From SVKR01 sp963605115 (GTDB taxonomy: Bacteria; Bacillota; Clostridia; Oscillospirales; Oscillospiraceae), in contig CAVCTM010000036.1 in the NCBI GenBank assembly GCA_963605115.1, forward strand, positions 1 to 18,177: a stretch of 18,177 nucleotides of DNA. Reading direction: 5' to 3'. The notes under the pieces are model-generated. The model worked only from the letters and a program-made list of their open reading frames with translations, was not told the origin of the DNA and searched no databases. Every line of letters begins with the position of its first letter. Positions within the stretch are counted from its first letter, which is position 1. This document shows, one piece after another, positions 7,153 through 14,372 of the stretch. Both the position numbers and the translations under genes were made by a program.

Positions 7153-8825
7153 ATGAGACGATCCCGCGCTCTGCTTTGTCTTTTGCTCGCGCTCTGCCCT
7201 CTGGCGGGGACGGTCCCCGTCGCGGCGGCGGACCGGGGAGCCGACGGCGTTTACCGCGGCTTCTGCCTTTCGGCGCGAGGGCGCGCCGGGCTTACGCTGA
7301 CCGTCTCCGGCGACGGGGCTGAGCTCGCGTTTTGCGCCCTGCCCGGACAGGCTGCCGTTCCGGACGGCAGCTATCGTCTGCGCGTCCGCGCGCAGGGCGG
7401 AGACTATGTTCTCACGCCCACAGAGTGGATCACGCAGCCGGACGGCTATGCGTCCGCGGAGCTGACCCTCTCCCTCACGGGCGACACGCTCTCCGGCAGC
7501 ATCGGCGCGGTCGAGGACGAAAATCTCGTCTATCTGACGCGCAGCGCGGCGGGCGCATGGCTGTCGCCGACGCGCCGGACGTCAACGATTACATGCTGAG
7601 CCGTGGCGTGCAGAGCGCCTATTTCGGGCTCAGCGACGCCGGGCATGAGGGGGATTGGCGCTGGGCGACGGGCGAGCCGCTCTCGTGGTATTCCAACTGG
7701 CACAGCGGCGAGCCGAACAACGAGCGCGGCGCGGAAAACTACGCCATGTTCTACTATAAGTTCACGGACGGCACGTGGAACGACGGCGATTTCGGCGCGG
7801 GAACGGCAAACGCCGGGAGGACGTTTTTCTGCGAGTGGCCCGCGGCGGAGGGCTTCCGCTTCACCGCGGACAGCGCGGTCCGCTGCGTCCCGAAGGGCGG
7901 CACGATCGAGCTTTATGACGGATACTATGAAAACGGCGCGCTGCGCCGCGGCAGCTGCCGGGCATGGCTGGACGATGAGAGCGTCTTCGCGCTCGATCAC
8001 CATGGCTGGGACAGCACCTTCGGGACCCATCTGACGCTGACGGCGAAAAAAACCGGGACTGCGCAGCTCACCGTGGAGGACGAGCGCAGCGGCGAGACCG
8101 CCTCGCTGACGCGGACCGTCCTGCCCTCCGAGAGCGTCTGGTCCTTCGACGCCGTGCCGAAGCAGACGGTGGAGGACGGGAAGACGACGAACTTTTATGA
8201 CTTCAGCGGTCTCGTCGTGGATGATTTCTCCTACCGGCGCGTGAAGACCGCGGACGGCTCGACTGCGTATTACGAGCTGACGATGAACATCTACAACACG
8301 CTGGATCTCTACGGCGCCGTCTGCGCCTACGACGCGGACGGGAGCCTTTATGACTACCGTATCATCGACCGATTCACGAGCATGGACAGCAGCTTCGTGG
8401 ACTCCCTGACCTCGCTCGTCAGGGAGACCGGCGATCTCTTCTATCTCCTCGGCAACTCCCGCTACTATTCCGGCGAGAGCATTTCCAAAAAGACCGCGAT
8501 CGGCGCGGACAAGCCGCTCCGCGTCCCGGCGGGCGGCTATGTTGAGATCTCCAACAGCGCCCTCTGTCCCGCGGCGCTCTTCGCGAACACGGCGGGGCTG
8601 CTGCTGGACTATGCTGCGACGGTCGGCTCCCTCGCGGGCGGTGCGGCGGCGGAGAAGGAGGGAAATCCCTTTGCGGACGTGGCATCCGGTGCGTACTACG
8701 CCCCGGCGGTCCGCTGGGCTGTGGAAAACGGGATCACGAGCGGCACCGGCACGGACCGCTTCAGCCCGGACGCCCCCTGCGCACGCGGTCAGATCGTGAC
8801 CTTTTTGTACCGTGCCGGAGTATAA
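7153..8825 (+). pseudogene. Frameshifted surface protein: signal peptide, C-type lectin domain, SLH domain
   Basis: The gene begins at ATG 7153 with AAGGAGG eight bases upstream and encodes a signal peptide (cleavage near residue 26) and a beta-rich region. That frame then stops at 7597-7599. The protein continues in another frame from about 7540 to TAA 8823-8825. The downstream frame holds most of a C-type lectin domain: YFGLSD, EPN at 7710-7718, WND at 7776-7784 and FFCEW. An Ig-like beta region and one C-terminal SLH domain (about 8656-8822; NPFADV, WAVENGITSG, FSPD) follow. The switch lies at 7536-7550 and needs a net loss of one base modulo three. The first part of the lectin fold, with its tryptophan helix and first cysteine, is absent, so a deletion rather than one lost base is likely. 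Either it is a decaying or phase-variable surface lectin, or the sequence has an error there. Confidence 0.8.
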
Positions 8826-8862
8826 AAGCGGCGCTGCCGCAGAAAAGAGAGGACAGAAAAAA

Positions 8863-9798
8863 ATGACGGTTCTGGAAATATCGCTGCGGCTGCTGATCTT
8901 TATCGCCGTGGGCTTTGTGGCGCGGAAGGTGAAGGTCATTCCGGAGGGCTTCAGCCGGATGTTCACGAAGTTCGTGATGGCGGTGCCGCTGCCTTGTATG
9001 ATCATCAACTCCTTCAACGTGGAATACTCCGTCGAGAACCTGACGGCGGCGCCGGTCGTGATGGGGCTCGCCGTGGGGTCCATGCTCGTGATGTTCGGCG
9101 TTGCGGCGCTCCTGACGCTGCGCGTGCGCGACCGCGACATGCGCCGCACGGCGCGCTTTGCGCTGCTGTTCACGAACTTCACGCTCATCGGGATCCCCGT
9201 CGTGAGCGAGATTTACGGCGCACAGGGCGCGTTTTTATACGTCGTGTTCACGCTGCCGATCCGCTTCGTGTTTTACGGCGGCGCAGCGGTGATGCTCGGC
9301 AAGGGCGGGGAGAAGCTGAGCTTTAAGGAGACGGTCAAAAAATTCATCTGCGCCCCGGTCGTCGCCGTCATCATCGGCTTTCTGCTCTATGTCACCCAGC
9401 TCCCCGTGCCGGGCGTTATCCGCAGCGCGCTGAGCTCCCTCGGCGCGATGGCGAGCCCGCTCGGACTCATCCTCTGCGGCGTCATCATCGCGGAGGCGGA
9501 CCTGCGGCAGGCGCTGCGCTACCCCATCGTTATCTGGGTCTCGCTCGCGCGGCTCATCCTGATGCCGGCGCTCGCGCTGGGGCTGTTCCTGCTCGTCGGT
9601 GTCAGCGACGAGATCGCGCGGACGACGATGTTTTATTTCGCCATGCCCGTGGCGTCTTTTCTGCCGACCTTCCTGCTGCGCTATAACCCGGAGGCGGAGG
9701 ACGCGCGGCTCGCCGGCGGCTGCATGGTCGTGGTGAGCACGCTGCTCTGCGTGGCGACCATCCCGCTCTGGACCCTGGTGCTGGATAAAATTCTTTAG
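8863..9798 (+). CDS. AEC-family permease (auxin efflux carrier-like)
   Basis: The product is an integral membrane transporter of 311 residues with about ten hydrophobic segments. Family features include the opening LLIFIAVGFVARKVKVIPEG followed by a KFVMAVPLPCMIINSF segment, GIPVVSEIYG in the middle, and the C-terminal helix pair with MPVASFLPTF. AEC members (TC 2.A.69) export or import small organic acids, amino acids or malate-like anions, and the substrate cannot be read here. The ATG at 8863 follows AGAGGA at a good distance. An upstream in-frame ATG at 8812 overlaps the lectin/SLH gene and adds a hydrophilic, poorly conserved extension. It lies 37 bases after the lectin gene and may share its transcript. 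Its TAG (9796-9798) overlaps the spmB stop on the other strand. Confidence 0.88.
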   Translation: MTVLEISLRLLIFIAVGFVARKVKVIPEGFSRMFTKFVMAVPLPCMIINSFNVEYSVENLTAAPVVMGLAVGSMLVMFGVAALLTLRVRDRDMRRTARFALLFTNFTLIGIPVVSEIYGAQGAFLYVVFTLPIRFVFYGGAAVMLGKGGEKLSFKETVKKFICAPVVAVIIGFLLYVTQLPVPGVIRSALSSLGAMASPLGLILCGVIIAEADLRQALRYPIVIWVSLARLILMPALALGLFLLVGVSDEIARTTMFYFAMPVASFLPTFLLRYNPEAEDARLAGGCMVVVSTLLCVATIPLWTLVLDKIL

Positions 9799-10310
9799 TT
9801 CCCGAAAAACAGCCGGACGAAAAACGCCGACGCGATAAACCCGACCAGATCCGCCACGAGTGCCGCCGGCACCGCGTGGCGGGTCTTTTTGATGCCCAGC
9901 GAGCCGAAATAGACCGCGGCGACGTAAAAGGTCGTCTCCGTGGAGCCGAGCATGACGGCGGCGCAGCGCCCGACGAAGCTGTCGGGACCGCAGCGCGCCA
10001 TCAGCTCGCTGCCGACGCCGAGTGCGCCGCTGCCCGTCACGGGGCGGAGAAACACGAGCGGGGCGCACTCCGCCGGGATGCCGAGCCGCGCGAAGACCGG
10101 GGCGCATAGCCGCGAGAGCGCGTCCAGCGCGCCGGAGGCGCGGAGCATATAGACCGCCGTTAAAAGCACGGCGAGGGAGGGGAAAATGCCTGCCACGGTC
10201 TTCAGCCCCGCCCGCGCGCCGTCCGTCAGCGCGGAGAAAAGGTCCACCCGCTTAAAGACCGCCCAGACGCCCACGGCGACGAGCAGCGCGGGCACGATGA
10301 GCGCCGTCAA
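9795..10310 (-). CDS. spmB: Spore maturation protein B
   Basis: The 171-residue polytopic membrane protein of the nucleoside-recognition (Gate) family is close in length to Bacillus SpmB. Diagnostic stretches are the RPVTGSGALGVGSEL segment, which follows LGIPAECAPLVFL, and GSTETTFYVAAVYFGSLGIKK. SpmA and SpmB act together in spore core dehydration, which affects heat resistance, and may form a membrane channel or transporter; the transported species is unknown. Its ATG overlaps the 3' end of spmA by four bases (10307-10310), so translation is coupled. Its TAA overlaps the end of the convergent AEC permease gene. Its presence argues that the organism forms spores or descends from spore formers. 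Confidence 0.93.
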   Translation of the reverse strand: MTALIVPALLVAVGVWAVFKRVDLFSALTDGARAGLKTVAGIFPSLAVLLTAVYMLRASGALDALSRLCAPVFARLGIPAECAPLVFLRPVTGSGALGVGSELMARCGPDSFVGRCAAVMLGSTETTFYVAAVYFGSLGIKKTRHAVPAALVADLVGFIASAFFVRLFFGN

Positions 10311-10894
10311 TGCCGCCGCCCCAGCCGCTCGAAAACGCGCGCGGCGAGCAGCCCCGCCGCGACGGAGCAGAGACTGCTCGCCCAGACGCAGGGCAGAATG
10401 TCAAAGGGCGCCGCCGCGCCGAGCGAGGCGCGCACCGCCGCGACCGTGGCGGGGATGAGCTGGACGGATGCCGTGTTCATCACGACGAGGCGGCAGAGCT
10501 CGTCGCTCGCCTCGCCGGGCGTCCCCTGTGCCGCGAGACGCGCCGCCGCGCGCAGTCCCGCGGGCGTCGCCGCGTTGCCGAGTCCGAGCAGATTGGCGGT
10601 GAAATTCGCCGTAGCCGCGTCCGCGCAGAGCGGATCGGTTTTCGCCGCGCGGGGATAAATGCGCCGCAGCAGGGGGCGCAGCGCCCGCGTCAGCGCGCGG
10701 AGCAGTCCGGCGCGCTCCATCGCCTCCAGCACGCCGCTCCAGAGACACATCGCCCCGGCGATGCCGAGGCAGAGCGTCACCGCCGCGCCCGCGCCCTCTG
10801 TCACCGCGGCGGAAACGGCGTCCAGCCGCCCCGCCGCCGCGCCGAACAGCACGCTCGCCGCCGCCATGCCGAGCCAGATATAGGTCATGAGCAT
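10307..10894 (-). CDS. spmA: Spore maturation protein A
   Basis: The 195-residue membrane protein is close to the length of Bacillus SpmA and carries the Gate/nucleoside-recognition signature ANFTANLLGLGNAATPAG at about 94-111. It starts with MLMTYIWLGM, and a second ATG two codons later is possible; AAGGGGG nine bases upstream favours 10894. It has about four to five hydrophobic helices. It is the first gene of the spmA-spmB pair. No convincing sigma-A or sporulation-sigma promoter could be read upstream, where a T-rich stretch separates it from the five-hairpin repeat at 10946-11107. In Bacillus the pair is under sporulation control. Confidence 0.93.
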   Translation of the reverse strand: MLMTYIWLGMAAASVLFGAAAGRLDAVSAAVTEGAGAAVTLCLGIAGAMCLWSGVLEAMERAGLLRALTRALRPLLRRIYPRAAKTDPLCADAATANFTANLLGLGNAATPAGLRAAARLAAQGTPGEASDELCRLVVMNTASVQLIPATVAAVRASLGAAAPFDILPCVWASSLCSVAAGLLAARVFERLGRRH

Positions 10895-10945
10895 CTTGAA
10901 AAGCCCCCTTGTTGTTCAGCCTGTAAAAAACCGTAAACGCGCCGC

Positions 10946-11107
10946 TTTAAAGGCCTCCCTGTGCAAGGGAGGCTGTCACGGCGAAGCCGTGACTGGAGGG
11001 TTGTAAGCTCCCCCCCAATAGCCAAGCTCGGCGTTTTCGGCAGCTTGGCAACAACCCCTCAGTCAGCCTTCGGCTGACAGCTCCCCTTGCACAGGGGAGC
11101 CTTTAAA
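10946..11107. repeat. Composite palindromic intergenic repeat of five hairpins (MITE-like)
   Basis: The element is bounded by TTTAAAGGC (10946-10954) and its complement GCCTTTAAA (11099-11107). Five stems follow one another: 10953-10960 with 10966-10973, 10975-10982 with 10986-10993, 11021-11028 with 11042-11049, 11062-11068 with 11072-11078, and 11080-11087 with 11093-11100. The outer arms (to about 11004 and from about 11050) are imperfect inverted copies of each other. Stems differ between the arms by paired, compensatory changes. It looks like the GGGAGCTGTCAGCC-type repeat I recall scattered in gut Clostridia genomes. No coding capacity. Confidence 0.8.
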
Positions 11108-11160
11108 ACCGCAGCTCGCGACAGGCTGCTTGTTGTCCAAGCCGCTTTTGTAGAAGCGTA

Positions 11161-11189
11161 TTGCGCGGCGCGGGGAAAAATGCTATATT
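11161..11189 (+). promoter_or_regulatory. Sigma-A-type promoter of the MscS gene
   Basis: TTGCGC (11161-11166) and TATATT (11184-11189) are 17 bases apart, with an extended TGC just before the -10. The start codon is 36 bases downstream of the -10. Confidence 0.65.
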
Positions 11190-11224
11190 AAGTTTATACC
11201 AAGCTTCCGGGAGGCAGATCGGAT

Positions 11225-12121
11225 ATGGAACAGAAAAGCGGAAAGGGCGCGCTCGTGCGCCTTATCGTGCTGCTCGTCATTTTGGCGGCGGTGGTCGGCG
11301 TCGGCGTCGGAACGGGGCTTGTGCCCTCGGTGGGGGACGCCTTTGCCGGCGTGGGTTTTGAGCCGGCGAAGCTGCTGGACCTCGCGGTCATGCTGCTGCT
11401 CGTGCTCGCGGCGGAAAATCTTTTGCAGCTGCTGCTGCACCTGCCGAAGCCGAAGCGCCACCGCACGCGCACGGTGCTGAGCCTCATCTCCAGCGCGCTG
11501 CGCTATGTTGCCGCGATCGTCATTTTGTGCTGGGGTCTCGCCATTCTCGGCGTCCAGATCGGCGCGATCGTCGCCGGTGTCGGCGTGCTGGCGCTCATCG
11601 TCGGCTTCGGCGCGGAAAAGCTCATCGCGGACGTTGTTACCGGCTTTTTTATGCTCATCGAGAACAAATATAACGTCGGCGATTACGTCGAGGTCGGCGG
11701 CTTCCGCGGCAAGGTGACCGCCATCGGCATCCGCACCACGAGCATCGAGGACGGCGGCGGCAACATCAAGATCGTGAATAACTCCGACATGACGAACCTG
11801 CTGAACCGCTCGGACCTCTCCTCCCGCGCCGTCTGCACCATCGGCATCCCCTACGAGACGGACCTCGAAGCGCTCGAAGCGAAGCTCCCCGCGGTGCTCG
11901 ACGCGCTCTACGCCGCGCATGGCGACGTGCTTCTGAGCCGTCCGAGCTACCTCGGCGTCGAGGAGCTCGGCGACAGCGCCGTCGTGCTCAAATTTGTCGC
12001 GGAGGTGCAGGACAAGGATATTTTCTCCGGCATGCGCATCTTAAACCACGACATTTTCCTCGCCTTCCGCCGCCTCGGTGTCGAGTGCCCGTTCCCGCAG
12101 GTGGACGTTCATAACAAGTAA
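11225..12121 (+). CDS. Small-conductance mechanosensitive channel, MscS family
   Basis: The 298-residue inner-membrane channel is similar in length to E. coli MscS. Hydrophobic helices lie near residues 11-32, 48-66 and 85-103. The pore-lining TM3 region is IGAIVAGVGVLALIVGFGAEKLIADVVTGFF-like, with small residues every few positions. The beta-domain signature NKYNVGDYVEVGGFRGKV follows, then the mixed alpha/beta cytoplasmic domain with IPYETD. Such channels open under membrane tension to release solutes on osmotic downshift. The ATG has GGGAGG ten bases upstream, and its own promoter is at 11161-11189. The next gene starts 13 bases after the stop, so the two form an operon. Family certain; ion preference unknown. 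Confidence 0.92.
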   Translation: MEQKSGKGALVRLIVLLVILAAVVGVGVGTGLVPSVGDAFAGVGFEPAKLLDLAVMLLLVLAAENLLQLLLHLPKPKRHRTRTVLSLISSALRYVAAIVILCWGLAILGVQIGAIVAGVGVLALIVGFGAEKLIADVVTGFFMLIENKYNVGDYVEVGGFRGKVTAIGIRTTSIEDGGGNIKIVNNSDMTNLLNRSDLSSRAVCTIGIPYETDLEALEAKLPAVLDALYAAHGDVLLSRPSYLGVEELGDSAVVLKFVAEVQDKDIFSGMRILNHDIFLAFRRLGVECPFPQVDVHNK

Positions 12122-12134
12122 AGGAGAGACTTTT

Positions 12135-12782
12135 ATGGCAGATCGGAAAAAGTCCGACGAGTTCCACACGCCGGAGCGGGAATTTGACCAGCCCGCGGCG
12201 GAATTCACCTCCCCCGGCGAGGAGTTCAAAAAGCCCGGCGCGTCCACGGCGCCGGCGGCGGCTTCGCGCCGCGGGAAGCGCGCGATCTATGCCGCGGCAG
12301 CCGCCATTTTTGTGATCGGCGCGGTCGTCTATTTCGGCTCGTGGCGGACGCCCGCGGGTCCCGCGCCGACGGCGGACCCGACAGCAGTCCCGACGGAGAC
12401 CGTCCGCCCGCAGGAGACCGCCCCGGCGGAGACCGAGCCCGTCAGCGGAAACGGCGAGTGGGTGCTGCAATATACGGAGCGCGACATAGGCGAGGGTCTT
12501 GTCCGCACGGAAGACCCCGGCGGCATGACCTGCCGCCTGACGGAAAACGACGACGGCACGCTGTACGCGGAGTTTTTCTCCGGCGGCGTGCGCAGCGGCG
12601 AGCTCACTTACGCCCCGGACGGCGAGGGCTACGCCGCCGGGACCGAGGAGACGGAGTTCGCCGTCAAGACCCGCACCCTCCGCTTCGAGGGCGACACCCT
12701 CGTCGTGGAGACCGTTACCGCCGGCAGCGCCTCCAGCGGCGATTACCGCTACGTGACGCGCGAGGTTTACGGGAAAAAATAA
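12135..12782 (+). CDS. Single-pass membrane protein with N-terminal EFxxP heptad repeats, function unknown
   Basis: The 215-residue protein is not recognised. Residues 9-36 are four exact-period heptads EFxxPxx (Phe10, 17, 24, 31; Pro13, 20, 27, 34). A basic stop-transfer (SRRGKR), one transmembrane helix (about 49-68), a Pro/Thr/Glu linker (about 71-104) and a beta-rich domain of about 100 residues follow, ending GDYRYVTREVYGKK. By the positive-inside rule the repeats are cytoplasmic and the beta domain is outside. AAGGAG eight bases upstream supports ATG 12135; an earlier in-frame ATG at 12078 lies inside the MscS gene. It is the second gene after the channel and ends at a strong terminator. 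A role with the channel is suggested only by the shared operon. Confidence 0.82.
   Translation: MADRKKSDEFHTPEREFDQPAAEFTSPGEEFKKPGASTAPAAASRRGKRAIYAAAAAIFVIGAVVYFGSWRTPAGPAPTADPTAVPTETVRPQETAPAETEPVSGNGEWVLQYTERDIGEGLVRTEDPGGMTCRLTENDDGTLYAEFFSGGVRSGELTYAPDGEGYAAGTEETEFAVKTRTLRFEGDTLVVETVTAGSASSGDYRYVTREVYGKK
12159..12242 (+). repeat. Four tandem EFxxPxx heptads
   Basis: Residues 9-36 read EFHTPER, EFDQPAA, EFTSPGE, EFKKPGA. Codons vary between copies (GAGTTC, GAATTT, GAATTC, GAGTTC), so the period is kept at protein level and is not a fresh DNA duplication. Confidence 0.85.
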
Positions 12783-12785
12783 AGC

Positions 12786-12823
12786 AAAGCTCGCGGCGCG
12801 GGGATCCCCGCGCCGCGAGCTTT
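12786..12823 (+). terminator. Strong Rho-independent terminator, 38-bp perfect palindrome
   Basis: Bases 12786-12804 and 12805-12823 are exact reverse complements centred on GGATCC, with a very G+C-rich stem followed by TTTT (12821-12824). It lies three bases after the stop of the EFxxP protein and ends the MscS operon. Confidence 0.85.
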
Positions 12824-12831
12824 TACACCCA

Positions 12832-12858
12832 TTTCAAACGTTTCAAACGTTTCAAACG
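12832..12858. repeat. Three perfect tandem copies of the 9-mer TTTCAAACG
   Basis: Copies lie at 12832-12840, 12841-12849 and 12850-12858, with AAACGTTT palindromes at the two junctions. The block ends ten bases before the -35 of the CvpA-gene promoter and starts eight bases after the terminator's T-run. Its placement is that of an operator or activator site. Confidence 0.85.
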
Positions 12859-12868
12859 ACAAATCCTC

Positions 12869-12897
12869 TTGCGTTTCGGTCTCTGATGTGCTAAAGT
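12869..12897 (+). promoter_or_regulatory. Sigma-A-type promoter upstream of the CvpA-family gene
   Basis: TTGCGT (12869-12874) and TAAAGT (12892-12897) are separated by 17 bases, with an extended TGC before the -10. The leader to the ATG at 12998 would be about 95 bases. The promoter excludes the upstream in-frame ATG at 12899, which is too close to the -10 to be transcribed. Confidence 0.6.
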
Positions 12898-12997
12898 ATT
12901 GTCTGCGCGGGATGCAGATCGGATGCAGCCGCGGCATAGACTGGTTTTATCCGGCGCGGGGAGACCGAAAGCGCGGGATGGAACGGAGCGAAGACTT

Positions 12998-13672
12998 ATG
13001 GATATCACCACAAACGGCGGCGCACTGTGGCCCGACGCGGCGGTCATCGGTATTTTTCTCGTTTTTATCATCTGGAAGGGACGCCGCGGGCTCTCCCGGA
13101 GCCTCCTGCCCCTCGCGGTGACGGTCGCGTCGCTGCTCGGCGCGGCGTTTTTCTCCAAGGCGCTGACGCCCGCGGCGGCAGGACTGCTGCTGCCCGCGCT
13201 GCAAAAATGGTTCGACGGACATGCCGACCTCGCGGCGCTCGCGGAGCTGCGCCTCCCGGATCTCGGCGGCGCGCTCGCGGAGACGCTGCCGGAGGGACTG
13301 CGCGCGCTTCTGGAGCGCTTCGGGCTCAGCGTGCAGCGCGCGGCGGAGGAGGCGGTCGGCGCGGCGGCGGGCTCGGTGGAGACCGCGGTGGACGCGCTGC
13401 TGCGCTCCGTGGCGGAGACGCTGGCGCACATTCTGCTGTTTCTCGTCATTTTCCTGCTGCTGCTCCTGCTGCTGAGCCTGCTGCGGCGGGTACTCGGCTG
13501 GGCGTTCCGCCTGCCGGTCATCCGCTGGGCGGACGTGCTCGGCGGCGCGCTGCTCGGCGCGGTGGAGTGCGCGGTCGTGCTCTGGATCGTCTGCGCCGTC
13601 GCCGGGCTCTTTGACGGCGGACGCCTCCGCGCCCTCGCGGAGGGAACGAAGCTGCTTTCCATTTTCGCCTGA
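12998..13672 (+). CDS. CvpA-family membrane protein with an extended central region
   Basis: The 224-residue polytopic protein has CvpA layout. A first helix (about 13-26) is followed by the short basic turn WKGRRGLSRSL, a second helix (about 35-52), a very Leu-rich third helix (144-162), and a last helix in the family-typical DVLGGALLGAVECAVVLWIV block. CvpA proteins are linked to colicin V production in E. coli and to envelope homeostasis; their molecular role is unclear. Between helices two and three is an amphipathic stretch of about 80 residues, making the protein longer than the usual 160-180. The ATG at 12998 has CGGAG nine bases upstream and a promoter at 12869-12897 flanked by the 9-mer repeats. 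The gene is followed by a 212-bp structured gap. Confidence 0.75.
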   Translation: MDITTNGGALWPDAAVIGIFLVFIIWKGRRGLSRSLLPLAVTVASLLGAAFFSKALTPAAAGLLLPALQKWFDGHADLAALAELRLPDLGGALAETLPEGLRALLERFGLSVQRAAEEAVGAAAGSVETAVDALLRSVAETLAHILLFLVIFLLLLLLLSLLRRVLGWAFRLPVIRWADVLGGALLGAVECAVVLWIVCAVAGLFDGGRLRALAEGTKLLSIFA

Positions 13673-13677
13673 AGCAA

Positions 13678-13713
13678 TCATCCGGGACCCGCTTCGCTTA
13701 TGCTCCCGGATGA
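13678..13713 (+). terminator. Hairpin just after the CvpA-family gene
   Basis: TCATCCGGGA (13678-13687) pairs perfectly with TCCCGGATGA (13704-13713) around a 16-base loop. It follows the stop by six bases but has no T-run, so it may be a processing or stabilising hairpin, or part of the larger structured region. Confidence 0.45.
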
Positions 13714-13715
13714 AG

Positions 13716-13759
13716 GGGAACGCTCCGCTCAGCGCACGCGCTGACGCGCGCACGTTCCC
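13716..13759. other. Nested hairpin in the gap before the NuoE-like gene
   Basis: GGGAACG (13716-13722) pairs with CGTTCCC (13753-13759), and inside it CAGCG (13730-13734) pairs with CGCTG (13739-13743) over a CACG loop. Its function cannot be told from sequence. It is the second of a series of hairpins filling 13678-13843. Confidence 0.5.
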
Positions 13760-13763
13760 TCCG

Positions 13764-13852
13764 CGCAGAGTATTTTTCGGCACGCACGTGTCGCGCCGAA
13801 AAATAATTGGACTCTATTCGCTGCTGCGGCAGCGAACTCTGCGAGGCTTTTT
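13764..13852 (+). promoter_or_regulatory. Candidate structured leader or attenuator upstream of the transhydrogenase operon
   Basis: CGCAGAGT (13764-13771) pairs with ACTCTGCG (13836-13843), enclosing two stems: TATTTTTCGGC (13771-13781) with GCCGAAAAATA (13795-13805), and TTCGCTGC (13817-13824) with GCAGCGAA (13829-13836). AGAGT 13767-13771 can instead pair with a second ACTCT at 13811-13815, giving an exclusive alternative fold. TTTTT (13848-13852) follows the outer stem by four bases, as in an intrinsic terminator. The start codon is 33 bases further on. It matches no riboswitch class that I recognise. Confidence 0.4.
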
Positions 13853-13884
13853 ACTGATTATTTTTTAGGAGGGATCGCTTTCCT

Positions 13885-14372
13885 ATGCAATGCTGCGACC
13901 ATAAAACCGTGGACCTTTCGCTGCTGGACGAGGTGCTGGCGCGCTATGCCGGCGTGAAGGGCAGCCTTATCACCATTTTGCAGAAAACGCAGGAGATCTA
14001 CGGCTACGTCCCCGTCGACGCGGTTTACCGCATCGCCGGGCGCACGGGGGAGACCCCGGCGAAGATCCTCGGCGTGGCGACGTTTTATTCCCAGTTCCGA
14101 TTCCAGCCGGTCGGGAAATACCTCATCATGCTCTGCAAGGGCACCGCGTGCTTTGTCAACGGCGCGGAGCGCATCGCGGAGGCGGTGACGGACGAGCTCG
14201 GCATCTGTGACGGCGAGACGACGGCGGACGGGATGTTCTCCCTCTCGCTCGTGTCCTGCCTCGGCTGCTGCTCGCTCGCGCCGGTCATGATGATCAATGA
14301 AACGACTTACGGCGCACTGACGCCGGACAAGGTGCGGAGCATCCTCCGCGATCTGCGGAAGGAGGCGGAGGC

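Larger units (their letters stand above)
10895..11224. other. 330-bp divergent intergenic region between spmA and the MscS gene
   Basis: The spmA ribosome site and an A/T-rich 50 bases occupy the left end, a 162-bp composite inverted repeat the middle (10946-11107), and a sigma-A promoter plus GGGAGG ribosome site for the MscS gene the right end. No open frame of interest was seen. Confidence 0.7.

Noticed and set aside
7518..7550. Programmed -1 ribosomal frameshift in the lectin gene
   Set aside because: No X-XXY-YYZ slippery heptamer was seen near the switch, and the N-terminal part of the lectin fold is missing in either frame, which a simple frameshift would not explain.
7530..9188. A 552-codon minus-strand frame over the lectin gene and permease start
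   Set aside because: It crosses two unrelated plus-strand genes with strong ribosome sites. The sequence has no recognisable domain and is a shadow frame.
10946..11107. CRISPR array or tRNA-like cluster
   Set aside because: The repeats are inverted hairpins, not regularly spaced direct repeats, and no tRNA cloverleaf or CCA-type acceptor stem was found.
12899..12997. Longer N-terminus of the CvpA-family protein from ATG 12899
   Set aside because: The promoter -10 is at 12892-12897, so this ATG would not be in the transcript. The extra 33 residues are basic and hydrophilic, unlike CvpA starts.
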